From Gammaproteobacteria bacterium (lineage in GTDB: Bacteria; Pseudomonadota; Gammaproteobacteria; Pseudomonadales; PIVM01), in assembly GCA_003353945.1 (NCBI GenBank), contig PIVM01000015.1, positions 1 to 64,000 on the forward strand: a stretch of 64,000 bases of DNA, read 5' to 3'. Positions within the stretch are counted from its first letter, which is position 1, and the number at the start of each line of letters is the position of its first letter. The notes beneath the pieces were generated by a model. It was not told the origin of the DNA, searched no databases, and saw only the letters and a program-made list of their open reading frames with translations. Below, piece by piece: positions 53,022 through 60,763 of this stretch. A program made the translations under genes and the position numbers.

Positions 53022-53981
53022 CTATTCAACTGATAAGCTTTCGATTAGGAAATCATGGCAGTTATCTTGGTTTTTCTTATCAGCACGCATACGCATGGCT
53101 TCACGTGGGTGTTGATTTAAATAACCGCTGATACCGTAGATATCGTTGAAACCCCACTCGATTTCCTTACGCAGTGGCACCATTTGTTCCTGTATGACTT
53201 TATAAATGGGGCGAACGTCAAATTTCGGATTTTTTAGGAAATTTAACAGTAACTCAAGATTACAGTTGCCTGCACCCCGGCCTATGCCGTTGACTGTGGC
53301 ATCCAGCAAGTTAACCCCGTCGATAATGCATTGTTGGGTATTGGAAAAGGCAAGCTGCTGGTTGTTGTGAGCGTGAAAACCCAGTTCCTTGTTAGGTGCA
53401 TGTTTGCGGTACAGTTTCAAATAGGAGGTAATCTGTTCAGAATAGAAGGCACCAAAGCTGTCTACCAGGTACAGGTAGTCGACTTCAGGTATCTCGTTGA
53501 TTTGCTCCAGCCCCTCAATCAGGTCGGTTTCTATCGCAGCTGAAGGCGCCATGATATTTATGGTGGTTTCATAGCCATGATCTTTGCAGCGCTTGGCAAG
53601 CTCAATGCCTTTATCAATATCAGCCACATAACAGGCAATGCGCACCATGCCGACCACACTTTGGTCTGCTGGTGGTAAGGCGGAAAAGTCGATTCGCCCA
53701 ACATCGTACATGACTGCCAGAATGGGCCGGTAATCACCTTCGTAAGAATCGACCACGCGTTTGATATCGTCCTCATCGCAAAAATTCCATTTGCCGTATT
53801 TTTCACGCGTGTAGTCATCGCTTTCGCAGAGCTTTTTGCCAATCTCCATATAATCGACACCGGCCTCACAGGTGGCAGCATAAATGGCTTTAACGAATTC
53901 ATCACTGAACTGGTAGTTGTTGATTAGGCCACCATCACGGATGGTGCAGTCAAATACTTTGAGCTCCTCTCGGTACATCAC
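53022..53981 (-). CDS. DRE-TIM (HMGL-like) aldolase-family enzyme
   Basis: A 319-residue metallo-dependent barrel. The catalytic motif reads VFDCTIRDGGLINN (TIRDGG in place of the usual TLRDG), with the metal-binding histidines in GFHAHNNQQLAFSNT and the GRGAGNCNLELLL motif. This resembles 4-hydroxy-2-oxovalerate aldolase and the aldolase catalytic domain proteins sometimes found in sugar or nucleotide clusters. It is shorter than 2-isopropylmalate synthase and lacks the regulatory domain. The reaction is probably an aldol cleavage or condensation of a pyruvate-type compound. It is divergent from a thioesterase and a citramalate synthase-like gene. Confidence 0.8.
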   Translation of the reverse strand: MMYREELKVFDCTIRDGGLINNYQFSDEFVKAIYAATCEAGVDYMEIGKKLCESDDYTREKYGKWNFCDEDDIKRVVDSYEGDYRPILAVMYDVGRIDFSALPPADQSVVGMVRIACYVADIDKGIELAKRCKDHGYETTINIMAPSAAIETDLIEGLEQINEIPEVDYLYLVDSFGAFYSEQITSYLKLYRKHAPNKELGFHAHNNQQLAFSNTQQCIIDGVNLLDATVNGIGRGAGNCNLELLLNFLKNPKFDVRPIYKVIQEQMVPLRKEIEWGFNDIYGISGYLNQHPREAMRMRADKKNQDNCHDFLIESLSVE

Positions 53982-54282
53982 TTAGGCTCCTGAAGGTAAT
54001 TTTGAATTTGGAATTGGAAGCTTCGCAGGTTTTGCGGTGAGGCATTCTGTGCTTAGCGAAAAATGCGCGTACAGTAGCGCAAATTGCAGCAAAAGGGTAG
54101 ATCTGGAGGTGAAAATTCACACATATGCCTTTTTGAGGCGTCACTAAATATGGAAAAGATAAGGCCCCCATGAGGTAAAATGCGAGAAAATGTTCCTTAT
54201 TATGCTTAAATCCAATAGGTATTATCCCAAGTAGCCCGACCATAACATGGTAAGGTGTTTTTTTGCTGAGATTGAGGCCAAC
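53982..54282. other. divergent intergenic region
   Basis: A 301-bp spacer between divergent genes. It should hold promoters for both. I see no gene, strong hairpin or convincing hexamers. Confidence 0.4.
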
Positions 54283-54714
54283 ATGAAATTGTCAGAAATG
54301 AGCGGGCTGGCGTTATTGCAAGCGATGATGAACGGCGATATTCCCAAGGCGTCCATTGCCAATACGATTCCCATGGATTTGGTGGTAGTCGAAGAGGGTT
54401 ACGTAAAATTTCAGGCCAAAGCAGGTGTTGAACACCTCAATCCACTGGGAATGGTGCATGGAGGATTTGCTTCCACTGTACTTGATTCGGCCACTGCTTG
54501 TGCTGTGCATACCACTCTTGGGGCGGGGGTTCGGTATGCAACGGTTGATTTGAATATCAAAATGCTTAAACCTGTCCCCAAGAATATTGAATTGACAGCC
54601 GAAGGTCGGGTCATAAATGTGGCACAGCGCTTGGGTGTGTCCGAGGGCGATTTGAAAAGTCGCTCGGGCATTGTGTACGCTCATGCAACCGCCACCTGCA
54701 TGATTATGCGCTAA
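54283..54714 (+). CDS. PaaI-type hotdog-fold thioesterase
   Basis: A 143-residue hotdog protein. The active-site segment NPLGMVHGGFASTVLDSATACAVHT has the HGG motif and the acidic residue further on, with TVDLNIKMLKPVPKN following. PaaI thioesterases hydrolyse acyl- or aryl-CoA. I used ATG 54283 (MKLSEMSG) over the in-frame ATG at 54247, which lies in an unconserved stretch. It is 104 bp upstream of the citramalate-synthase-like gene. Confidence 0.87.
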   Translation: MKLSEMSGLALLQAMMNGDIPKASIANTIPMDLVVVEEGYVKFQAKAGVEHLNPLGMVHGGFASTVLDSATACAVHTTLGAGVRYATVDLNIKMLKPVPKNIELTAEGRVINVAQRLGVSEGDLKSRSGIVYAHATATCMIMR

Positions 54715-54818
54715 CCGGGACGAAGTATTGCGCATTGGTTTGCGTGCTGTTAGGTTTTCATTAGATAATGCCTTGTTTCACTGAATAAATACCACTGCCA
54801 ACTTGATGAGATTTTGTT

Positions 54819-56363
54819 ATGAACACAAGCCCCAAACGTATTCAACTCATGGACACCACACTTCGCGATGGTGAACAAACCCAGGGGGTTTCATTTGCAC
54901 CGGCGGAAAAAGTGAATATCGCCAAGGCGCTGCTACAGTCTCTTAAGGTGGATCGTATTGAAGTGGCTTCTGCCCGAGTGTCGAAAGGGGAGAAAATGGC
55001 GGTGTCTCAAATCATCCAATGGGCCCAGGAGGAAGGGTTTGACCATCAGGTTGAGGTGCTGGGTTTTGTCGATTATGACAAAAGTGTCGATTGGATTGTG
55101 CAAACTGGCGGTCATGTCATTAATCTATTAACCAAAGGCAGTGAAAAACACTGTCGCGAACAGCTCGGTAAAACGCTGGACCAACACGTTGCAGACATTC
55201 GCCAAACAGTGGCTTACGCACTTGAGCAGGGACTTCAGGTCAATGTCTATCTGGAAGATTGGTCAAATGGCTACGCTGACAGCCGTGATTATGTGTATGG
55301 ATTAATGGAGGCTATTGACGATATTGGCATTACCCATTTTATGTTGCCGGACACGCTAGGTGTCATGTCACCTGATGAAGTGTATGAAAGCATGCACGAT
55401 ATGTGTTTGCGGTGGCCGCAACTGCATTTCGACTTTCATCCGCACAACGATTATGGATTGGCAACCGCTAATGTGATGGCGGCTGTCAAAGCGGGCATCA
55501 GCTCGGTTCATTGTACGGTCAACTGTTTGGGTGAACGGGCAGGCAATGCCTCTTTGGCGGAAGTCGCTGTTGTGTTGCGAGATAAGATGGGTTTGGATTT
55601 AGCGATTGATGAAACTCATATCGTGCGTGTTAGCAATATGGTTGAGAATTTTGCAGGTAAGTGGGTCGCGGCCAATGCGCCGATTGTTGGTGCAGATGTA
55701 TTTACTCAAACAGCCGGTATTCACGCTGATGGTGATCAAAAAGGTAATTTATATGTTACGCGGCTATCGCCGGAGCGATTTGATCGAACTCGCAGTTACG
55801 CATTGGGTAAAATGAGTGGCAAAGCGTCCTTGTTGAAAAACTTAGATGCGATGGGCATGACGCTATCGGAGGAAGACCAGAAAAAAGTACTGGCGCGTAT
55901 CGTCAAACTGGGTGATTCCAAGCAAAAGATTACGGCGGACGATCTGCCTTTTATTATTTCTGATGTATTGGAGAGCAAAAACTACCATCATATCAAACTG
56001 CTCAACTGTTCGATCACCAGTGGCCTTGAGCTGGAATCAACGGTCAGTATTCGGGTAGAGGTGAAAGGAGAGGTATATACTTCTTCCGGTTCGGGTAACG
56101 GTGGCTTCGATGCCTTTATCTTCGCAATCAATAAAGTGATGGCGCAACATGATTACAGCTTGCCACATCTGGAAGATTTTGAAGTACGTATTCCCAAGGG
56201 AGGTGATACGAATGCATTAACCGAGTGTATTATCACGTGGAACTGCGAGGGTAAAAGCGTTAAGACGCGTGGTGTACATTCCAACCAGGTGTTTGCTGCG
56301 GTGCTGGCTACTTTGCGCGTTATCAATATGCAGTTGCATGAAATCGAATGTCAGAACAACTGA
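54819..56363 (+). CDS. cimA: (R)-citramalate synthase-type enzyme of the isopropylmalate synthase family
   Basis: A 514-residue enzyme with a DRE-TIM catalytic domain (DTTLRDGEQTQGVSF, FDFHPHNDYGLATAN, GLGERAGN-like LGERAGNASL) and a C-terminal LeuA-type regulatory domain (residues about 390-510). It resembles Leptospira citramalate synthase in length and in EVASARVSKGE and VNVYLEDWSNGY. The pyruvate-pocket residues Leu81, Leu104 and Tyr144 described for that enzyme occupy the same numbers here. Predicted reaction: acetyl-CoA plus pyruvate to (R)-citramalate, the first step of the threonine-independent route to isoleucine. An alternative is 2-isopropylmalate synthase. Confidence 0.72.
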   Translation: MNTSPKRIQLMDTTLRDGEQTQGVSFAPAEKVNIAKALLQSLKVDRIEVASARVSKGEKMAVSQIIQWAQEEGFDHQVEVLGFVDYDKSVDWIVQTGGHVINLLTKGSEKHCREQLGKTLDQHVADIRQTVAYALEQGLQVNVYLEDWSNGYADSRDYVYGLMEAIDDIGITHFMLPDTLGVMSPDEVYESMHDMCLRWPQLHFDFHPHNDYGLATANVMAAVKAGISSVHCTVNCLGERAGNASLAEVAVVLRDKMGLDLAIDETHIVRVSNMVENFAGKWVAANAPIVGADVFTQTAGIHADGDQKGNLYVTRLSPERFDRTRSYALGKMSGKASLLKNLDAMGMTLSEEDQKKVLARIVKLGDSKQKITADDLPFIISDVLESKNYHHIKLLNCSITSGLELESTVSIRVEVKGEVYTSSGSGNGGFDAFIFAINKVMAQHDYSLPHLEDFEVRIPKGGDTNALTECIITWNCEGKSVKTRGVHSNQVFAAVLATLRVINMQLHEIECQNN

Positions 56364-56457
56364 AAGGGATTGCGCGTTTTAACCCGCTTTTATTGGGATC
56401 TTTTAGAAGTTGGAGCTCATCGTTTTTGTCATGCAGCCAGCCTATACGCTGATATGC

Positions 56458-57702
56458 CTATACGATTAACGCAACAACCGCACCGGTCAGACTGGTAGCC
56501 AAGGCGCCTGACCAGATAGATAATGGCGCCAGTCTGACAATGGTGGATTTACGTTCCGGGCACATGCTTGTCAGTCCGCCAATCATTATTCCCAGGCTGC
56601 CGAAGTTGGCAAAGCCGCAAAGTGCATAGGTCATTATCAAACGGCTTTTTTCACTAAACTGCTCAGTCGGTAAAGCCGTTAATTGCAGATAAGCCAAAAG
56701 TTCATTGAGGATGACTTTTGTTGCCATGAGTTGACCTGCCATCTGCGTTTCTTGCCAGGGTATGCCGATACACCACATGAGGGGGCTTAGCAACATTCCA
56801 AGCATATACTCTAGCGTTAACGGTTTTTCTGCAATTGTAATATTAGATAAAATCTGATTCGCCAAATGCACCAGTGCGACAAACACTATTAACATGGCAA
56901 TGATGTTTAGAAACAGTTTAAGGCCATCCTGAGCGCCTGTTGTAATGGCATGCATGGTGCTGGTATAGCGTGGTTCCTCGGCTTCAGTGGAGAGGTTTAC
57001 TTTCTCGTCGCTTTCGTTGGGGCGGATGATAAGTGCCATCATAATGGCAGCGGGAGCGCTGATAACGGATGCAATGAGGATATGACTCAGTGGGTTGTCC
57101 ATCACCTGACCCAATATGGATGCATACAATGCCATGACTGTGCCCGCAACAGTGGCCATGCCGCAACTCATTACCACAAATAATTCGGATTCGCTCATGC
57201 GAGCGATATAAGGTCTGATGAGCAGCGGTGATTCCACCATACCCACAAAGATGCTGCTGGCGCTACCCAACCCAACAGCGCCGCCAATCCCAAAGCTTCG
57301 TTGCAAAGCCCAGGCAAATCCCGAAATGACCCAGGGGATAATACGCCAATACCACAGTACAGCAGACAATGCGCTAAAGACAATCACGATCGGCAGTGCC
57401 TGAAACGCGAGTAGAAAGGAATTTGCAGGTTGTGAAACGTCAAAGGGAGGCGTTCCTCCTCCGAGGTAACCAAACACCAAACGTGTGCCCGCGTTTGTTG
57501 CATTTTCTATAGCCAGTACAAACTGATTGATGATGAGTAAAAAATCCTGCAGCAAAGCGATTTTTAACAACATGACTGCCAGCAATATTTGTAATAACAC
57601 ACTGATTGCCACCAGTTTAAAAGGGAACTGGTGGCGAGCATTAGAGCTAAGCCAGCCTAAAGTAATGATCACAGCGAAACCGATAAGGGGTTGTAAGGTC
57701 AT
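56458..57702 (-). CDS. NupC-type concentrative nucleoside transporter
   Basis: A 414-residue membrane protein with about 10 helices. CNT motifs: FVFGYLGGG (VFGYLGGGTPPF), ALPIVIVFSALSAVLWY, GVGGAVGLGSASSIFVGMVESPLLI (here GIGGAVGLGS), and GFANFGSLGIMIGGL near the end. Sodium- or proton-coupled uptake of nucleosides is expected. It converges with the cimA-like gene and is separated from leuB by 93 bp. Confidence 0.92.
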   Translation of the reverse strand: MTLQPLIGFAVIITLGWLSSNARHQFPFKLVAISVLLQILLAVMLLKIALLQDFLLIINQFVLAIENATNAGTRLVFGYLGGGTPPFDVSQPANSFLLAFQALPIVIVFSALSAVLWYWRIIPWVISGFAWALQRSFGIGGAVGLGSASSIFVGMVESPLLIRPYIARMSESELFVVMSCGMATVAGTVMALYASILGQVMDNPLSHILIASVISAPAAIMMALIIRPNESDEKVNLSTEAEEPRYTSTMHAITTGAQDGLKLFLNIIAMLIVFVALVHLANQILSNITIAEKPLTLEYMLGMLLSPLMWCIGIPWQETQMAGQLMATKVILNELLAYLQLTALPTEQFSEKSRLIMTYALCGFANFGSLGIMIGGLTSMCPERKSTIVRLAPLSIWSGALATSLTGAVVALIV

Positions 57703-57747
57703 TTTTAAAAAACCGTAAAAGCTCGCCGTAATTGAAGATAATAATGT

Positions 57748-57770
57748 AAGGGGGCTGTACCAGGCCCCTT
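57748..57770 (-). terminator. terminator-like hairpin after leuB
   Basis: AAGGGG and CCCCTT (57748-57753 and 57765-57770) form a GC-rich stem, about 26 bp past the leuB stop on the minus strand. TTACATTATT follows. It separates leuB from nupC. Confidence 0.5.
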
Positions 57771-57795
57771 CAAGATTTCAGTGAGTAACTGAATC

Positions 57796-58890
57796 CTACT
57801 GGCTGAGTTTTTCAACCACCTTATCACCAAATTCATCAGTGTTGATCATTTTGACGTTGGCACCGGGTTTTGACAGGTCTGGTGTTGAATAACCGTCGGC
57901 AAATACGCTCTGCATGGCGTTCCACACATTTTTTGCTTCCTCCTCCATATCGAAACTGTTTTCGAGCATCATCGCCACAGAACCGATCATGGAATAAGGA
58001 TTGGCAATATTTTTACCCGCGATATCGGGCGCCGAGCCGTGAGAAGGTTCATAGTAGGCTTTTTCATCTCCCAGACAGGCCGAAGGCATTAAGCCAAGTG
58101 AGCCGAGAATACCTCCGCCCTGATCACTGAGAATATCACCAAACATATTTTCCATGACCATCACATCGAATTGAGTTGGATTTAAACACAGCAAAGTTGC
58201 TGCAGCATCGACAAGAAGATGTCGTACTTCCACATCAGGGTACTCAACGGCGACTTCTTCAAGTACTTCATTCCAGAGCACACTGGATTTCAACACATTG
58301 CTTTTATGAATATTGTGCAGGATTTTTTTGCGACGCATGGCTTGTTTAAATGCGACATGTAAGATGCGTCGGATTTGCTCTTCATCATATTCCAGTGATT
58401 CTTTGACGTAACGAAGTCCCTGGTCATTAATACCGGTTTCTTTTTCACCGAAATAGAGTCCGCCGACCAATTCGCGAATCATAAGCAGATCAATGCCATC
58501 ACCGATGATTTCGGGTTTTAGTGGTGAAAAATGCGCTAGTTCCTTGGGTAGTGATACAGGGCGGAAATTCGCATAAGTGTTGTAACGACGGCGCAGTGGC
58601 AGTAATGCGCCTCTTTCGGGTTGCAGCTCAACCGGGATTTTTTTGGATTCCTCATGACTTAGACCGATAGGTCCTTTCAGGATCGCATCGGCTTTATCAC
58701 ACACGGCTTTGGTTTCATCCGGGAACGGGTGGCCATGGGAAAAATAGGCATTAGCGCCAAAGGGTGCAGGTATTAATTCAAATTGCACCTCATTGCGGCT
58801 TTCGATGACCTTGAATATCTTGATGGCCTCTTGCATGATTTCAGGACCGATGCCGTCACCAGCCAACAATGCGATTTTATAGCTTTTCAT
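57796..58890 (-). CDS. leuB: 3-isopropylmalate dehydrogenase LeuB
   Basis: A 364-residue NAD-dependent decarboxylating dehydrogenase. Motifs: LLAGDGIGPEIMQEA, RGALLPLRRRYNTYANFRPV, MIRELVGGLYFG, and FGDILSDQGGGILGSLGLMPSA with HGSAPDIAGKNIANP. Normally it oxidises 3-isopropylmalate in leucine synthesis. LeuB also oxidises 3-methylmalate in the citramalate route, which fits the cimA-like gene nearby. leuC and leuD are not in the window. ATG 58890 has AAGGTAC upstream. The 232-bp gap to csrA holds a palindrome. Confidence 0.93.
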   Translation of the reverse strand: MKSYKIALLAGDGIGPEIMQEAIKIFKVIESRNEVQFELIPAPFGANAYFSHGHPFPDETKAVCDKADAILKGPIGLSHEESKKIPVELQPERGALLPLRRRYNTYANFRPVSLPKELAHFSPLKPEIIGDGIDLLMIRELVGGLYFGEKETGINDQGLRYVKESLEYDEEQIRRILHVAFKQAMRRKKILHNIHKSNVLKSSVLWNEVLEEVAVEYPDVEVRHLLVDAAATLLCLNPTQFDVMVMENMFGDILSDQGGGILGSLGLMPSACLGDEKAYYEPSHGSAPDIAGKNIANPYSMIGSVAMMLENSFDMEEEAKNVWNAMQSVFADGYSTPDLSKPGANVKMINTDEFGDKVVEKLSQ

Positions 58891-59034
58891 GATGTACCTT
58901 AATTCAGATGTGTTAATGGCCGGCGGCGAACAAGCAATTCCGGTTAAAGGGTGGGTATTCTACTGCAGTCAGCCCTTATCGCAAAAAGAAAGCGAGTAAT
59001 GAGTTGATCAGGGCGGTTTTGAGAGTGCAGAAAC

Positions 59035-59056
59035 AGGCTCCGAGTACTAGGAGCCT
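59035..59056. repeat. 22-bp near-palindrome between leuB and csrA
   Basis: AGGCTCC and GGAGCCT (59035-59041 and 59050-59056) flank an inner AGT/ACT pair with one mismatched base on each side. It lies 67 bp past the csrA stop and 145 bp upstream of leuB, so it could be a csrA terminator stem or an operator. No T tract is seen. Confidence 0.45.
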
Positions 59057-59122
59057 ATACGCCCAGAATTGAACGGCGTGGAGACGTGATGAAATAAAGC
59101 GCCAGTGCTCTTTGATTAATGG

Positions 59123-59341
59123 CTATGCGATCGCTGTTTTTACTTTTTCTGGTGAATGTTGAGCCTGTTCTTCCTCGATCTGCTTTTGAATACGCTTATA
59201 GATTTCCTCTCGGTGAACGGATACGTTTTTGGGTGCGTTGATACCCAGGCGGACCTGATTTCCTTTTGCCGCCAGGATTGTCACCGTTATGTCATCACCA
59301 ATGACAAGTGTTTCGTTAATACGTCTTGTTAGAACTAACAT
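59123..59341 (-). CDS. csrA: carbon storage regulator CsrA
   Basis: A 72-residue RNA-binding dimer. [24 protein letters not shown] and [26 protein letters not shown] match CsrA/RsmA closely, including Leu4, Arg6 and Arg44 of the GGA-binding face. A 15-residue extension after the usual end ([17 protein letters not shown]) exceeds the roughly 61-residue E. coli protein. Ribosome binding site AAAGGAG precedes ATG 59341. It is single, not adjacent to alaS or the usual tRNA-Ser, so it may be one of several copies. A hairpin-rich leader lies upstream. Confidence 0.95.
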   Translation of the reverse strand: MLVLTRRINETLVIGDDITVTILAAKGNQVRLGINAPKNVSVHREEIYKRIQKQIEEEQAQHSPEKVKTAIA

Positions 59342-59366
59342 CGATTTCTCCTTTAAACATGTATAT

Positions 59367-59415
59367 AGAGGTTGATCAAATCAATACCTCTGGGCAGGGA
59401 TATGAATGGTATCCC
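59367..59415 (-). promoter_or_regulatory. hairpin-rich csrA leader
   Basis: Two stems lie 26 to 75 bases upstream of csrA. AGAGGT/ACCTCT encloses a perfect TTGAT/ATCAA inner stem (59367-59391). GGGATA/TATCCC surrounds a 7-nt loop (59397-59415). CsrA commonly autoregulates through its leader, so a folded leader is plausible. I see no GGA in the loops themselves. Confidence 0.45.
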
Positions 59416-59918
59416 TAGCCATTTGATTCATCGCACCGCTTTATGCTTTCTTTTGAATGTGCGCTGAAACCTAATTAAAACAACAGCTTATTATTATTGG
59501 TTGTGCCATTCCTTTTGGGGCTGGCGATATGCCTCATTGGCATGACTTTCTGTCTATTGGGATAAACGGCCCAATATTGTCTTTGATCTTCTACGTTATG
59601 CTGTAATCTGTCAAGATTAAATCCCTGCTTATAGCAACAAAGAATATGCTGAGAGGTTTTCGACTTTCCGAACATTAGGGCAAGCTTGCATTAGCCACAT
59701 TAGAAAAAATGTCGCAGTTGGAGGGTTGAGGGATACCGATTATTTAGCCTTGTGGATCGTAATGGTATTTGCGGAAGCTGAAACGTCCCGTTTGCGAGCT
59801 GTATGTTATTGTAATCTATTAGCATTTTATTGATATTCAGGAACTGTTATCATGAAATAGTCTAACGACAACGTATATGTCTGTAGTATTTGGTTCGCAT
59901 AGTGTTATTATTTCTAAT
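59416..59918. other. intergenic region between divergent genes
   Basis: A spacer of about 500 bp between csrA and the DUF6502 gene. A 66-codon minus-strand frame (59475-59675) shows no resemblance to known proteins and no good start. Probably promoter sequence for both sides, unassigned. Confidence 0.4.
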
Positions 59919-60761
59919 ATGAATAAGAAAAATGGCAAGCGTTTGCCTTCAGTAGTTTTCAGGCTACTGAAACCGCTTGTTAGATTGCTGTTAAGACAAG
60001 GTATGCCGTTTCGGGAGTTTTCTGAACTGGCTAGGCGTGCCTATGTGGATGTGGCTACAGATGAATTCACTTTGCCTGGGCGTAAGCAATCCGTATCACG
60101 GGTTTCTGTGCTGACCGGTATTAATCGCAAAGATATTGCACGCCTGCAACAAAAACCCCATCCGCTAGAGAATGATTCCTCTCGCCAGCAAAGTCGTGCA
60201 TCACGCGTACTTAATGGCTGGATACGTGATGCACAATTTCATAATGATGACGGCCAACCCGCAGTGTTACCAATAGAAGGCGAGCAAGCAAGTTTCCAGG
60301 AACTGGTTCGTCTTCATAGCGGTGATGTGCCTTGGCGGGCAATGCTGGACGAACTGCAGCGCATCAAATTGGTTGAGCAGGAAGAGAGCGGTCAGGTGAT
60401 ATTGCAACAGCAAGCTTATACGCCGGAGGGAGATCAACAGGAACAACTTAGAATATTTGGTAACGCAGTGTCTGACTTACTGACCACTATCGACTTTAAT
60501 CTTGATAACAGCCACAACCAGAGACGCTTTCAGAGAAGCGTTGTCTACAACAATATTCCCAATGCTTTATTGCAGCACATTCAAGCTAGAAGTGAAAAAG
60601 AACTTCAGGAAATGCTACTGCAAATCAATCAGTGGTTGAGCCAGTACGAGGGGGAACCAAATTCCAATAGCAATGACGACAGTGTTAATCGTGTAGGTAT
60701 TGGCATTTACTATTTTGAAGAAGAAGTCTGTCCCGCACAGAAAACTGGGCAGAGGCGGTAA
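59919..60761 (+). CDS. DUF6502 family protein
   Basis: A 280-residue cytosolic protein (294 if the upstream ATG at 59877 is used). The N-terminal domain has VFRLLKPLVRLLLRQGMPFREFSELARRAY with a helix-turn-helix look, then VSRVSVLTGINRKDIARL and VLNGWIRDAQF. The C-terminal part is helical and ends in a variable tail. I believe this is DUF6502, of unknown function but perhaps a regulator. It lies 2 bp upstream of a DUF5666 lipoprotein gene, a pairing I have seen described for such genes. The start is uncertain: neither ATG has a good ribosome binding site. Confidence 0.75.
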   Translation: MNKKNGKRLPSVVFRLLKPLVRLLLRQGMPFREFSELARRAYVDVATDEFTLPGRKQSVSRVSVLTGINRKDIARLQQKPHPLENDSSRQQSRASRVLNGWIRDAQFHNDDGQPAVLPIEGEQASFQELVRLHSGDVPWRAMLDELQRIKLVEQEESGQVILQQQAYTPEGDQQEQLRIFGNAVSDLLTTIDFNLDNSHNQRRFQRSVVYNNIPNALLQHIQARSEKELQEMLLQINQWLSQYEGEPNSNSNDDSVNRVGIGIYYFEEEVCPAQKTGQRR

Positions 60762-60763
60762 TA

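Noticed and set aside
59475..59675. 66-codon minus-strand frame upstream of csrA
   Set aside because: No ribosome binding site or known motif; lies in the probable promoter region of two divergent genes.
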